The translations under genes were made by a program, and so were the position numbers. From the NCBI GenBank assembly GCA_958496175.1, contig OY292274.1:11801689-11865688 (forward strand): a stretch of DNA of 64,000 nt, written 5' to 3'. Positions within the stretch are counted from its first letter, which is position 1; each line of letters opens with the position of its first letter. The stretch is from Sisyra terminalis. Its lineage: Eukaryota > Arthropoda > Insecta > Neuroptera > Sisyridae. Of the stretch, positions 1-12,249 are shown piece after piece. The notes beneath the pieces are model-generated. The model did no database searches. It saw only the letters and a list, made by a program, of their open reading frames with translations, and was not told where the DNA came from.

Positions 1-87
1 GTATATCAAGCCGATATTTTAACATAAGTTCCGCAATAGGTTCCTATTTGGGGGCCAACTCGCCATGTGGATCCTGCTAGACCCTTT
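1..87 (+). mobile_element. Right-end fragment of AAAGGGTCTAGC long-TIR element
   Basis: The window opens inside the conserved right terminus of a DNA element found at least four more times (2031-2974, 9152-9769, 34063-34873, 38936-40802). The terminus reads CTGCTAGACCCTTT and is preceded by the conserved GGCCAACTCGCCATGTGG block. It abuts a Helitron tail, so this element probably inserted just inside that Helitron. No coding capacity is visible. Confidence 0.75.
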
Positions 88-146
88 GAAAAGAAAATAT
101 AATCTACACCTACGTTACGCAGACGAAGTCGCGGGGATCAGCTAGT
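88..146 (+). mobile_element. Helitron 3' terminus
   Basis: The segment ends in ATCAGCTAGT followed by T. Just upstream CGCAGACGAAGTCGCG can fold as a short hairpin (CGC/GCG and GAC/GTC around GAA), as expected for a Helitron 3' end. The same tail closes the elements ending at 21359 and 49039. Only the tail is in the window. Confidence 0.75.
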
Positions 147-858
147 TATTAAGATATAGTAAATACCTCTATATTTCTTCAATGTAAAGGAATGACGTAT
201 GAAAATGTAATTTTCAAATGATTGTTTATAAATAATTTTTTTTGGACAAATACTTTACCACCTGTTAAATGACTTAAATATGTGACATAATTCATAGTAT
301 TGTCAGCAATCAAAAATCGATCAGAGCGATCATGAATGATTTACTGATACATTCATAAATCGTTAAAAGTGTGAGAGAATGATTTTCTTTTAAATGAAAG
401 AGAAAAAAACGAATGGTCGCTACTGATAAGAGCTCTAGGATTCACGTACGTTATATTATAAAACTTATTAAGAATTGCTATCAGTTATAAAGATAGATTA
501 CAACAATTATGTAAATTAGAGTTTTGAACACTTTTTGCAAAAATTTTACAAAACTTGAAGGTGAAATGAATTTTTTTACTATGTTCGACCTCAAATATAC
601 AGATTTATAACATGTGAATGTATTTGAATAACGATATTTTGAAAATTGGTATTTTTCATTTTAATAATTATATTGATAAGTTCTTCATGTCTTTAGATTT
701 GTTAGTAGAGGGCTTAATTTTTCAAAATTAATAAGCCGAGGAACTGAGGCATTGGTAATTAATTGACGAGAATTGTTGATTTTAGTTTATCGACTATTTG
801 AAAGCTTATAAGGATATATATATTTGTTAGATTCGCTTATATATGTGGCGATATTAGG
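147..858. other. No gene seen
   Basis: AT-rich sequence with frequent stops in all frames and no recognised repeat or gene. Confidence 0.5.
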
Positions 859-1677
859 GTGAAAAAAAATATTTTTTTTATTTTTTCTTGCAAACAGGCT
901 GAACAGTTTTGTGTTGACGTAAAAAGACACCAATTAAAATTTCAGCTCTTAATATTAATATTAAGGTTGTCCTCATCGCATTTTTTTATTGCCCATAAGA
1001 ATGACATGGGAAAAGTTATTTTTACTTCTTCTGATTTTTATACCGTTCAAACGACCATTTAAATAATAAATTTCTTCTATAGAGAATTAAACGCTCTACA
1101 AAAAAGGACTAATAACATTTTTTGATTAGTTCATGTGTTCAAAAGTTATTCAATATCAAAGTTCAATTCTTCAAAAAATTGATCGAATTTTGTATGTTAT
1201 ACCAAAACTGTTGGTAGGACCTGTAAAAAATATCAAAAACTTTAATAGAGATAAGTTATAGGAAAAAAAATGCTCTACAAAAATGTCCTATAAAATTTTC
1301 TCATAAAATCGATGGTTGTGTCAAAACATTGAAAAAATATTGAAATTTCTCTTTAGTTCAACTTTGACCTCGAATAACTTTTGAAGGAATATATATATAT
1401 CAAAAACTTGTACGACACTTTTTTTGTAGATCGTTCAATTTTCTAAAATATATCTTGGTCATTCCGAAATATTGTCACCAACGGGAGCTATGAAACTCCA
1501 AAGTGCAAGAGGATATTGTTCTTATGTTATTTAAATGGAAAATCGAAATTTGCGATGCGGCACCTCTTAGTATTAATATTAAGAGCTTAAACTTTCACAG
1601 GATTTTTTTTCGTCATTCCCAACAATATTTTCGATATGATTAGGAAAAAAACATCATAATTTTTTTGAATCAGTCTA
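859..1677. mobile_element. Degraded copy of TAGACTGATTC hairpin element
   Basis: The right terminus (GAATCAGTCTA, ending near 1677), the sub-terminal palindrome near 1566-1588 and the inner TIR blocks match the full copies at 12972-13995 and 56124-57294. The left arm (about 900-1060) is strongly diverged but keeps CTTAATATTAATATTAAG near 943. The short ORF at 859-1062 is incidental. Confidence 0.6.
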
Positions 1678-1860
1678 ATGTAGACCATCAAATTTCGAAA
1701 TCGAAAAAATAAATACTAATGCTACTTGGTTGTAAATTCGTTGATACAATTTGTAAAATTTTCGTCTTTTTTGCCATAAATAATTAGTATACATTTGGCT
1801 ATAAACGAGAAAACAACATTGAACAATGAAAAATATTTTCATTGCCGATAAAATCAATAG
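1678..1860. repeat. Dispersed repeat shared with 13996-14160
   Basis: About 165 bases directly right of the hairpin element match the sequence directly right of the equivalent element at 13995. Shared words include ATCAAATTTCGAAATCG and TTTTGCCATAAATAA. Either the element is longer than its TIRs suggest, or both copies sit in the same older repeat. Confidence 0.6.
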
Positions 1861-2030
1861 GCATTACAATGTAATACTAAATGTTTATAAAAAAGTTTCA
1901 ATAAATGAAAATATACTGAAATAATTTAATTGGGGGTGAACTTAGGGTTATTTTGTTGCCAGACAGTCTTAAATAATTTCTAAGTTCAATTGCATTTGAA
2001 ATTCTTATTTAACTGTTGTAAAATTATTTT

Positions 2031-2974
2031 AGGTTCATAATATTCCAGTTGCAATAAATTAAAACAGTGACGATAATTTTTTTTTATTCTTATTTTAATA
2101 AAAATTGAAAGCTAGTTGTTTTTTTTTCTTTTGGGATCAATTATTTTGATCATGAAAGTAATCATCTTAAGAGTAAATAAAGAAAAACAAAGAAAACTAA
2201 TAAAAAAAAATTTTTTATGTTTCCTTAGACCTACAATTATGAAAATATTATATGTTTTGCTCTTATATGTGGCCTATTTTTGATTGAAATTTGTGAAAAA
2301 AGATTTGATAAGACACTTCGAAAAAAAATAAAACCGAGGTAAACTATTAGGTGTAAATCACATTTCATTTTTTTTCAAGGTGTTACACCAATTATTTTTT
2401 CACGCAATTTTTATGAATTATAGTGCTCATGTAGAAGCATAAAATATATTTTTTTCGTGATTGTCATTTTCAGAGAACACAAAAAAAAATGATTTCATTT
2501 GTTTTTCAAATTTTTTTTGAATATTTTTTTTTTCTTAAAAAATTCAAAAAAAAAATATTATATACTCTGTAAAATAATCTAAAGCCTCGCGTTGGTTTCA
2601 CTTCTCTAGCTTAATTAGTTTTTGAGATATATAACTTTGAAAAATAGCCATGCGGGGGGGGGCATTTTTGCCCATATCTCAAGGTCAAAGTGGAATTTGG
2701 TCGCGAAAAGTATATAAAATGTGTTTGTATATCAAGCCGATATTTTAACATAAGTTTCGATATAGATTCCCAAGGTTTATAAAATTCACAGGTGGCCTCA
2801 TGCGCTACGTGATGTAACCAGAAGAAATTTGTACATATCTTCAGACTGTTTCAAATTTCAAAATTCTTCGTATGACGTCATTTTGTTTCTACTGGGGCAA
2901 CCTGTGTAATTTATAAACTTTGATAGATTTCTATTTGGGGGCCAACTCGCCATGTGGATCCTGCTAGACCTTTT
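2031..2974 (+). mobile_element. AAAGGGTCTAGC-family half element
   Basis: A roughly 0.95 kb arm runs from GGTTCATAATATTCCAGTTG to the terminus CTGCTAGACC at 2970. It parallels the right arm of the full element at 40030-40802. It is interrupted at 2771-2922 by a small MITE flanked by 9-base repeats. There is no opposite arm, so this is a truncated copy. An ORF starting at 2954 reads out of its terminus into unique DNA and has no recognised family. Confidence 0.7.
2771..2922. mobile_element. Mutator-like MITE, copy 1 (152 bp)
   Basis: The terminal inverted repeat is CAAGGTTTATAAA..TTTATAAACTTTG. It is flanked by near-identical 9-base repeats, ATAGATTCC (2762-2770) and ATAGATTTC (2923-2931). 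It is one of three copies (others at 26527-26678 and 53378-53531). Nine-base target duplications are typical of Mutator-like elements. It has no coding capacity. Confidence 0.75.
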
Positions 2975-4403
2975 CATAGATGTTTTTCAAACCTATACGA
3001 AGGCGTGGGGAATATCGTTATTCAGTGCGAACGTGAGGCAGACCACAAAATTTCGATGCGGGATTATTTTGGGATTTATAGTAAAAATAAAAGAAATATT
3101 GAATTTCTTGAAATCGGGACAGTTGTAAAATATTTGAGAAAGTTAAATATTATAATAACCTGGCCATTGTAATACTTTGTCACTTTGATATTCGGTCTCA
3201 TTTGAAGACGTTTCACTTTTGTAATGCCAATTTTTAAAAATCAAGAACAAAAGTTCTGGCCGTGAAATATGATGCCATCAAGCAATCAACTAAATGATGA
3301 ATCTCACATCCAAAGCCACACACCTAAAATCAGTCGAGTAAAAAGTTTGGTACGGGTTTAGGGTAAGTCGCTTACTTCACCTAATCTACAAATAATTTTT
3401 TTCGCTGCTTTGCAAATAGGAGGATTTTGTAGATCATGAAGACGTTTTGGACGATGCTACTTAGAGTGTTGAACTCTTTTATTCGCCACGCATCGAAACC
3501 ATCGACTTTTTTCAGTCTTACAAAATCATTGAGCATAGCACTAAAATTAAGAATAACTTCCGTATTTATAACACACCGATTTCTTCCCTAAATTCCTACA
3601 AATTACGCATTCTTACTTCTTGAATTCTTTGTATTATAGTTGCAACTTTAACAAATTAGATTTTATTTCTGGCAATTTAACTAGTTGTTTCTTATTCAAT
3701 GCATCAATCAAGTTTCCAATTTCACTTTTAAATAAAAACGAAAATTCGACAAACGTCTTCGAATTTTTTCATATTCATAATTTGGTTTTTTAGTATTAAA
3801 CTTAATTTCATCAGATTGTGAATAAAACTGTAAGTTTCCATTTTTTGGTGGTTCTGCATTGACGCTGCAATTGATTTAATTTTCACAAATAAACTCAAAC
3901 AATTTTTATGTTAAAGAATCAGTGGATATACCAAATTAATTTCCTGGTACAATTTGCTTTTAAATTTCCAATTTCTCGTTGTAATACAATTATTGTCACA
4001 CTCATCGAAAAAATAATCAATAAAAGAAATGTTATCTTCTTTTCTACCTGCGGAGTTAGACATCTTTCGTAAATGATTATTAAAAAAATGAAAATAATAC
4101 AGTTTTGTTTTTTAATATAAGACTATTTTTTTTTTTTTGGTTCAAGTGCGAAATATTTTACAATTGGTTCATAAAACATTATATATTGTCTCTATATTTC
4201 ATGTTTTAAACTGCTTATCATATATATGTTGCAGAAAAAAATTATTCCGATAAAATAAATAAAAATAAATGTCAATGCTAAAATTTAAATTTATTACTGC
4301 CAAGAACCATAATTTGACAAAAACCAAAAAGTTTATGATATCGAAAAAGGTGAGTTATGTTGATGTATGTGGAGAATCAAGGAATCAAAAAAATGTATAT
4401 AGG
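2975..4403. other. No gene seen
   Basis: AT-rich, with many stops on both strands and no convincing exon or named repeat. Confidence 0.45.
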
Positions 4404-4985
4404 GGAGACCGGGTACAAAAGTAATACTTTATACTTTAACCTTGATTTCTGGCTGGCTGTTATTATTGTCATTAAATGAATATAACCACTTATAAATTTA
4501 GTTTATGTTCTTCACAACAGTAACTTGATTTATTAAATTATGGTATGTTTTATATGAATAACAGAGTTCAAAAAAATTGTCATATGTTACTTTCTAGTAT
4601 ACACGGCTGATCTTCCGACTATCGAAGGAGTAACCACGACTACTTATGCTGATGGCAGTAGGAAATGATCCTGCTGAGGCTTCTAACAAACTTCAAACTA
4701 GGGTATTCCATTGAATTCATGAGAAACTTTCCCTTCTACAAAATCAAGCCTAAATCTTTAAAATAAATCAAGTATGATTCAGCATTAACTTGTCCTACCC
4801 CATGTGGCTTTACTTCTTGCCACTAAAATCAACTTTTGTTGTAATTTTGGGATGGATTAGCTAAATATTAAACGTATAATTTGTAACTCCTTTTTAAATT
4901 AGGATTATGTGTACTTTATCAACCGAAATCACAAGTTCTGATGGCATTAGGAAATAATGCAACAGAGTATTGCAGGTGGCCTGAC

Positions 4986-5578
4986 AAGTAGAAAATAACT
5001 ATTAACGAAAAGAAGTCAGTCCATGTTACTTTAACTACCCAAAAACAGTACTGCCTGCCAGTAATGCTCAATAATACCGAGGTACCCAAAACAGATCATG
5101 TCCAAGTATTTGGGAATGTACCTGGATAGATGGTTAACTTGGACAAAACACATGAAAGAAAAAAGAAAGCAGCTTAACAAGAAATACGGAAAGTTCTATT
5201 GGCTGATTGATCATTGGTCACAATTGGCCATAGAAAACAAATGGGTTCTGTGCAAATCAATAATAACAACCAATTTGGACCTATGGAGTGGAACTTTGGG
5301 GCACAGCATCCAACTCAAACGTGGAAATAATACAAAGATTTCAATCTAAAGTTCCGCGGACAATAATCGGTGCACCATGGTACCATAAATAATGTAAGAT
5401 CCACGATAATCTACAGGTGGAACATGTGAAAGATGTGATCACTTGGAGAGCCGGGGCCTATCAAACTAGACTTAATAATCATCCAAACCACCTTGCCTTG
5501 AATCTGCTTGATAACAGTGCGGATGTTAAGCGTCTCAAAAGATTGTCGATACTTGACCTAACAAATCCATTTTAGTGA
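4986..5578 (+). pseudogene. Jockey-like LINE reverse transcriptase, 3' fragment
   Basis: Two reading frames joined by a one-base slip near 5099 encode the region around the KYLGMYLDRWLTWTKH motif. It is followed by a KRKQLN..KFYWLI segment typical of the C-terminal part of Jockey-clade reverse transcriptases. A second slip after about 5349 is followed by the typical distal LINE tail (WRAGAYQTRLNNHPN then KRLKRL..DL). The 5' part, the endonuclease and the catalytic YADD region are missing. This is a dead 5'-truncated copy. Confidence 0.75.
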
Positions 5579-5691
5579 TATTATTTGTTAGTGCTATTAT
5601 ATTTAAGATGGTAAAATTCAGATCTCAGCTTTTATTAAATAAGAAGACAATTCAGGTTGTTTAAGATCGTTTTTTTTAATTTAATATTTTT

Positions 5692-5745
5692 AATATTCAA
5701 ATTAGCTACGTTTCGTTACGTATCGTAACTTCATCAGGCTTCTTG
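5692..5745 (-). ncRNA. Hammerhead-ribozyme-like motif
   Basis: On the minus strand CTGATGA is followed by A, a perfect 6-bp stem (GTTACG-ATA-CGTAAC), then GAAAC. Flanking ATTCAA and TTGAAT can pair as an outer stem I. This is the order of a hammerhead core, and such motifs are known in Penelope-like and other retroelements. Two features deviate. There is an extra A between CTGATGA and stem II, and no clean stem III is visible. It may be a decayed ribozyme. Confidence 0.35.
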
Positions 5746-5854
5746 AATCACAAATTTTTTTTCTTCTTATTTATTATATTTAAGAATATATTATACTATA
5801 ATTATAGTATTTAGAATATTATTAATGTTTTTTAACTATAATTTTTAATGTTAA

Positions 5855-6049
5855 TTGCGTCATAGGACACAACTAACCCATGAGTGTTGTAAATGTGACA
5901 TATTGCAATTATTGCCAAAAAGCAGATGGTGCAAAACAAAATTTTTCAATAACAACAAAAAATGTGTTAATTTCGACCACGTAGGCGGGTCGAAAGTAGT
6001 TAAATCAAAGTTAATTCAACAAATTATTAATTTGAAGACTTTATATTAA
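5855..6049 (+). pseudogene. Possible distal LINE ORF relic
   Basis: The reading around GHNQLTHECCKC resembles the RLTHG..C motif that follows RNase H or the zinc knuckle in some I/Jockey-type LINEs. A similar reading (SQLTHEC) occurs near 33545. It is short and has no intact domain, so the assignment is tentative. Confidence 0.25.
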
Positions 6050-6315
6050 TGATATTAACCAAATTCAGCATTTTAAATACTCAAAAAATATATATTTTAA
6101 GAAAATGAATCAATAGAATGCCGCGACAATGCATAAGAACTACGGCATGAAGAATTATCGACACGGAAATGTATCGAAAACCATTCTATTGAAGTAGATA
6201 TCCATAAAAATATTACGTAATAAACGTAAATTACTTAATGAAATCATTACGAGGACAAAAGTAACATATTACTTTTGTACCCTAGGGGGCTATGTTACTT
6301 TTTTACCCAGTCTCA

Positions 6316-7751
6316 TTTTTAATAAAACGTGTAATATAACCTTAAAACGGAACGCGTTAGACAAAAATGAATTTAAACAATGTACAATTTATCTAATCAA
6401 GAATGCAAATCTATGCAAATATTCGGATTACTGTGATTATTTTACGACTTTGTACACAAGAAGTAAGAAAACGTCGAAAATCTTACTTTTGGTTCGTTAA
6501 AATTTCGCATTTCGTTGTAGTTAATGCAGATGGTCTCTGTCCGTAATACTTTCCGTATTAGGATGGAGTCTAACGAGTTCTTTACTAGTTTAAACATAAT
6601 TTAAAGAAACATTAAAAAGTATGCATGGACACTTGAAAATAAATTAATTAGTTTACCACAAATTTTATTTTCTTTATATCGCAAATAATTATGTATTTTT
6701 TTATCCAACAAATGTTTATTCCTATTTTAAAGAAGAAAAAAAAGCACAATCTTTTTGAATAAGAAAATTTGAATTTTGGATTCCCGCCAGAATGAAACCG
6801 TGAGTATCACGTAAATCGAGGAATGAGTGTACAATATATTGGTCTTACGCGGTTTTCTGGAACCTATCTTCCCTATCGAACCTATGTTTTTGTATGAATT
6901 CGAAGTCGGTTTCTTTGAAACGTATCTACCGCGTAAATCAAGGTATTAGTGTAATAATGTAGCTGTATTATGTTGAAAACTATTGAAGAATAAGAATATG
7001 TAACAAAAGGCCAATTTTTTTGCACTATTTGCCATCGATTAGACTGATATTTATGCCATACTTGAGAAGCCTTCATTTTTAAAGTTAATTAATAGTTCGA
7101 AATCTGTGACAATATTCTTTTGGTTTATTTTTTTTTTCTCTTAAAACAAATTCATAATAACGAAAAAAGTAATAAACGGTTGGTGAATGTGGAGGATACG
7201 GTTAAAGTTCAATTTGTAGAGTAGTTGATTTGTCAACTGAAATGCAAGCTTTATGGGATCGTTTCTTCTTTTCTTTCTTGTGCATTAAATCAATTTCCAT
7301 GGCAATGGAACTCCTCTGTGTCCTCTGTTATGACGTCTCGCCTGAGGTTAGAATGGAATAGTGGATCACTACTTTGGCATTCCATCCTATGGTAACCATA
7401 ATCTTTTTTTGTGGAAATTTTGACTTAGGAGCTGTTTCCTGAGATTGAACTTTCTATTCATTTGCTAATTTATTCAAATTTTTGGAACCAATATCGGGCA
7501 ATTTGTTCAATAGTGGATTCATCTTCTAATGCTTGATTAATATTTCTCGAAGCTTTAGCTACGTTTTGATTCAATTCGTACAAGAAAAGTATTTATTTAT
7601 AACTTATTTTTTATTATCATTATAAATTTCAGAGATAGTATTGCTATTTTTTAGATATATAGTGTTAATATTAATATTCTTAAAATGACAATAAACTTAA
7701 TTTACAACAATATTTTCACTATTTACATCATTTTTCATATTACTTAATCAA
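6316..7751. other. No gene seen
   Basis: Low-complexity AT-rich DNA. No exon, RNA gene or recognised repeat end was found. Confidence 0.45.
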
Positions 7752-8799
7752 TCTCATATATAAATTGGCTATCTTGCCGTGCTTCCGTAAAGAATGGGCT
7801 ATGCGCATGCGTTCTGTTATCCCCACTTACGCATTCAAAACGTTGGTAGGAGTACTCACTCACTAATGTATTTATTTGTGAATACGTATTTCGTATTTTC
7901 AGGTTTACAATATGTGAAAACCGAAAAACATAATGCTCATTTATAAACTTAACCTTTTCAGATGTATCTACTTTGATTGATTATTAAATTTGAAATTTCG
8001 ATTGGTTAATAAATGTAATCCCGTACAAACTTTGCTACCATTTTTCACTCTTTTAGGGGAAACATTTTCAAAAACCCTTTCTTATTATATATCTGCATCG
8101 TTTAAGGAAACACTTTCCAAATTTTATCGACACAAATGTGCACTTATATTTGAAAATACAATGTTAAACGAAAAAAAATAAGGACTTTCTTTTTGTTAGT
8201 TAACATGACTAAAAAGCTATTCGATTTCGTATATTTGGACGTTGTACATACAAAATTTTCGGAAATTGGTGGAAAGCGTGGAAGTAAATTCGAATAATTT
8301 ATTTATTTTCAATAATAATAATTGATTTTCAAATTGTTCTAAATACCGAAAAAAAGTTAGTATCGAAGATTTTATATTTGAATTGGCAGTGTAATATATA
8401 TGGGAAAAAATTGCTACCTTAATGCTTTTCAGCCGAATATATAATTATTCCAGATCCCAATTATTGGTTCATAAAAAACAGATTTTCAAAATTTTGATCG
8501 TTGAAAAACGAACCAAAATTTAAAATCGCCTATTTGGTATAAGTACTATATAAGTATTAAACTTTCATACTAATTTAGTGAATTGACGTTATTTAAATTG
8601 TTGTTATTAAAGTGATATAACAAAATAAGACACTTATATTTTATTTCTTAATATAATTTAAGATAAACTTTTTTTTATATTAACAACACTTTGATTATTA
8701 ATTTAAAATTTCGGTTGTTGATTAACTCTACATTATCTCATATTAAACATTTTATTGAGATAAAACCTTTAGTTGCGAATGCAACGGGCAACTACTAGT
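7752..8799 (+). mobile_element. Non-autonomous Helitron (about 1.05 kb)
   Basis: The right end GCAACGGGCAACTACTAGT followed by T is a typical Helitron 3' end. A plausible 5' start TCTCATATATAAAT lies at 7752. Parts of the interior recur, partly inverted, at 61.8-63.5 kb and 47.8-48.0 kb. The small ORF at 7990-8181 lies inside and is not recognised. No Rep/helicase is encoded. Confidence 0.6.
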
Positions 8800-9151
8800 T
8801 AAATAATAACTAAAGTAGGAATATCGGATCTATCCCAAAGTGGGACTTCTGCTCTAATTGAGTGAAATGCCAAGGAACTCTCTTTCATGGAAACGTAGAA
8901 TATCCTTTTTTCGAGATATGAGACTATTATTTTGACCAATGAATTTAGGATTTTTTGTTTTATTTTACGGATGAACCCTTTGTGCCAAATTCTGGCATAA
9001 GCCTGACTAATTTCAAGAAATATTGCAGAATAGTATTTCTTTTGGTGTTGGACTTTTGTTATAGTTTCAGCGACTCGGTTTAGTAGTTTGGTGCCGTCTT
9101 AAAGCTATTACTTAGTTATTTCGGAGCTTAGTTACTAATGTCGAAATGGAT

Positions 9152-9769
9152 AAAGGGTCTAGCAGGATCCACATGGCGAGTTGGCCCCCAAATATAAACC
9201 TATGTCGAAACTTAATTTATTAAGTTATTGAAGTTTAATTTATTGAAGTTTTGTGAAAAAAAAATTGGTGAAACGCTTCGAAAAAAAATAAAACCGAGGT
9301 AAACTATTAGGTGTAAATCACATTTCATTTTTTTTCATGGTGTTACACCAATTATTTTTTCACGCAATTTTTATGAATTATAGTGCTCATGTAGAAGCAT
9401 AAAATATATTTTTTTCGTGATTGTCATTTTCAGAGAACACATAAAAAAAATATTTCATTTGTTTTTGGGATTTTTTGGGTATAATTTTTTTTTCTAAAAA
9501 TTTCAAAAAAATTAATGATATACTCTGTAAAATAATCTACAGCCTCGCGTTGGTTTCATTTCTCTAGCTTAATTAATTTTTGAGATATATAACTTTGAAA
9601 AATAGCCATGTGGGGAGACATTTGTGCCCATATCTCAAGGTCAAAGTGGAATTTGGTCGCGAAAAGTATATAAAATGTGTTTGTATATCAAGCCGATATT
9701 TTAACATAAGTTTCGACATAGGTTCCTATTTGGAGGCCAACTCGCTATGTGGATCCTGCTAGACCCTTT
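9152..9769. mobile_element. AAAGGGTCTAGC element, short left TIR
   Basis: The left end AAAGGGTCTAGCAGGATCC and the right end mirror each other, giving a 618-bp internally deleted copy. The left arm keeps only about 60 bases of TIR and the right arm about 500. The 60-codon ORF at 9580-9762 recurs in the copies at 38943 (-) and 40613 (+) only because it lies in the TIR. It is not treated as a gene. Confidence 0.75.
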
Positions 9770-9771
9770 AT

Positions 9772-10127
9772 TTTCCGTTGTTTGAAACTTTTTAATCTAT
9801 ATTTCATGTTTTATCTATTGAATAAAAAAAAGTTCAATTTTAACGACATTATCTTGCCTTAAATTTCGGAATGATTGATGAAAAAAATTGAGAACTTCTG
9901 GTTGTTGTGGGAAGAGAGTACGTTACTAAAAGCATGATAAAAACGACTTGTAAGAATTTACAAGGTACTAAATGTTTTTCGCAATATCTTAATTTCAGTG
10001 CTATTAAGAACTGTTGCGAATAATAATAAATATTTTATAACAGTACAAATATTAAATTTAATTGTAATTTACAATTAAACTCAAAATTATAATTGACATA
10101 TTCCAGTCTTAGTTCACATTCTAAAAC
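9772..10127. promoter_or_regulatory. Upstream region of the fucosyltransferase gene
   Basis: About 350 bases between a transposon end and the FUT8 start. No TATA box or clear TCAGT initiator was found. The promoter must lie here or within the upstream repeat. Confidence 0.3.
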
Positions 10128-12140
10128 ATGTTTTTTTTAATTTGTCTTAACAAAAAAATTATTAACTTTTTCACGTCTCGAAAAAGAAATTATTTTTATT
10201 TGTTTGGTACATTGGTCGCATTACTTTTGGTAATCGATACAACTGTGAAACGATTTGCAATTAATCTAGAAAGACAAAATTTTGGGTAAGGCACTATTGT
10301 ACTATGGCAATTGATTTAGTCATAATATAACAACTCGTTTTAGTCGCCAAGAAAATGATGCAAACAATTTGGAATCAAGTAATAATGAATTTTGTGAAAA
10401 GGGAAAACCGAACTATGAATATGAAATAGTTAGGCGACGTTTACGCCACACGATAGATCAATTTACATTGCTTTTCAGTTTTGAAGTGCAAAACATGTTA
10501 AAATACATTGATGCTTACGATAAATTGAAAAATAAAGCTACTGTAGAAAAGTTGGCTGCCACATATAAAGATTTCAAAAAGTTGGCAATATTCAATTAGT
10601 ATACATTGCTTAAAATTCATTTTAATATAATTTCAGTTCATTGTTGAACGATTTGGCGACGTTAAAAAAAGAAGATGGTTTTGACAATTGGCGGTTTAAG
10701 GAGTTTAAGGACTTAAGTAATATTGTTCAAACAAAAATAAAAAAATTGCAGAACCCAAAGGATTGCAGCAATGCGAAACGATTGTTATGTGTTTTGAACG
10801 ATGTAAGAAAATCATGATAGTGATTATCAAATCCTTTTTGCATATAATCATTAGTTTTTTAATGAAGAAATTTTTCATTGTTTCAAGCAATGTGGATTTG
10901 GGTGCCAGATTCATCAGGTTGTCAGCGCTCTAATGTCTGCATATTTTAATAGTAGAACACTAGTCCTGGTTACAAAAGGATGGCATTACAACAAAGATGG
11001 TTGGGAAGGAGTTTTGACTCCTTTGAGCGACACATGTGTGGATACCGAAGGTCCAATTTCGGATTACCCAGGTTGAAAAACGTACGTGAAACTTTTCTGT
11101 GGAATATTAGCCGTTTTTCTGTTAATTAGGTCATGGAACCAAGATTGTTAGGTACCCTCAATTCGGTTACGTTCAGGGCCATCGTCCGTATGAAATTCCG
11201 AATTTACCGCATGACATCAACGCTCGACTGAACTACATCCATGATTATCCTTTTATTTGGTGGGCCGGACAATTTACGAAATATATCCTACGATATCCTC
11301 AAAAAACGGCAGAAAAGATCATGAAAACAACTCAAAAATCTTTCAAACATCAACACGCAGAAATTGGGTAAACTAAAAAAATATCACAAATATTTGGAGG
11401 GAGTGGATTACAATGTTCCTTTTTATATTTTAAAGGATACATGTGCGAAGAACTGATAAAATTGATGAAGCCAAATATTATCCACTTGCAACATACATGG
11501 AAATCGTAGAAGATTACGTTAATCGAACAATGATTGGTCGAGATCCAAAAAAAAAAGTTCCAATATTTTTAGCGACTGATGAAATCAAGGTAGTGGACGA
11601 AGCCAGAAAAAATTACACTAACTACGAATTTATAACGGATCCAAACATTGGTGACCTAAAACCAGTTAATAATGGCAAAGACAGAGATTTTGATCAAACT
11701 ATTTTCAACGTTCACGCTTTATCACATATGAAATTTTTGGTTTGCACTTTCTCCTCAAACGTAAGATATTTCAATTTTAAGCTCATTGTTCAATCAGTAC
11801 TGTACCTCGTTTTTATTTTCTATTAATTTAGTTCGGTCGTTTGTGCCTGGAAAATTCTCAACACATTTATCCAGACGAAACAGTGAGGTATTATTCATTG
11901 GACACCGACTGGATGTGGCCTAAAGGTAATGGATTTCACGAGCAAGCTTTTTTTCCGCATATTGCCAAGGAAAAAGATGAGCTGAGCTTTGAAGTTGGCG
12001 ATGTCATACATCTTCAGGGATTAGATAGGAATTCTGGTTATTTGAGAGGCTACAATTATCGAACGGGTAAAACAGGAACCTATCCGGCATTTAAAACGAA
12101 ACATAGACCTACTTACACGCAATATCCAAAATATTTATAA
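10128..12140 (+). CDS. FUT8: Alpha-1,6-fucosyltransferase (FUT8/FucT6 type), 7 exons
   Basis: Seven exons join in frame to 544 residues: 10128-10285, 10344-10598, 10637-10802, 10888-11071, 11130-11367, 11436-11760 and 11832-12140. The human enzyme has 575. The family transfers fucose from GDP-fucose to the core GlcNAc of N-glycans in the Golgi. Residues 1-21 are a basic cytosolic tail and about 22-36 a membrane anchor, followed by a helical stem. A Cys cluster (QCGFGCQ, about 194-200) opens the catalytic domain. HVRRTDK (336-342) is the donor-binding motif. LATDE (379-383) and CTFSS (437-441) follow. Residues about 492-534 (LSFEVGD..GKTGTYP) form the C-terminal SH3 domain. Introns are 38-85 bases with GT..AG ends; the fourth has a weak GTTGAA donor. 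Position 425 is Asn where I recall the mammalian enzyme having a functionally important Asp. The gene is intact and apparently functional, but diverged. No obvious polyadenylation signal follows at once. Confidence 0.93.
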
Positions 12141-12249
12141 ATATTTATGACCAAAGTATATTTTTTTCATCCAAAATGTGTTAAAATTATACTATTTATT
12201 CTTCTAAAAATTGTTTTTATTATTCCTTACAAATTATTTCTTAATTCAT

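Larger units (their letters stand above)
4404..6315. mobile_element. Candidate TIR-bounded DNA element with LINE debris inside
   Basis: The left end GAGACCGGGTACAAAAGTAA is mirrored at the right by a GAGACTGGGTA..AAAGTAACAT match read on the minus strand. A second internal copy of the TACAAAAGTAA motif lies near 6257-6285. No transposase is seen. The interior holds LINE and ribozyme-like fragments. Target duplication is not clear, so this could also be two solo ends. Confidence 0.4.

Noticed and set aside
2954..3172. 72-codon ORF reading out of a transposon terminus
   Set aside because: The first residues are TIR sequence, the rest is unrecognised, and there is no upstream promoter or splice support.
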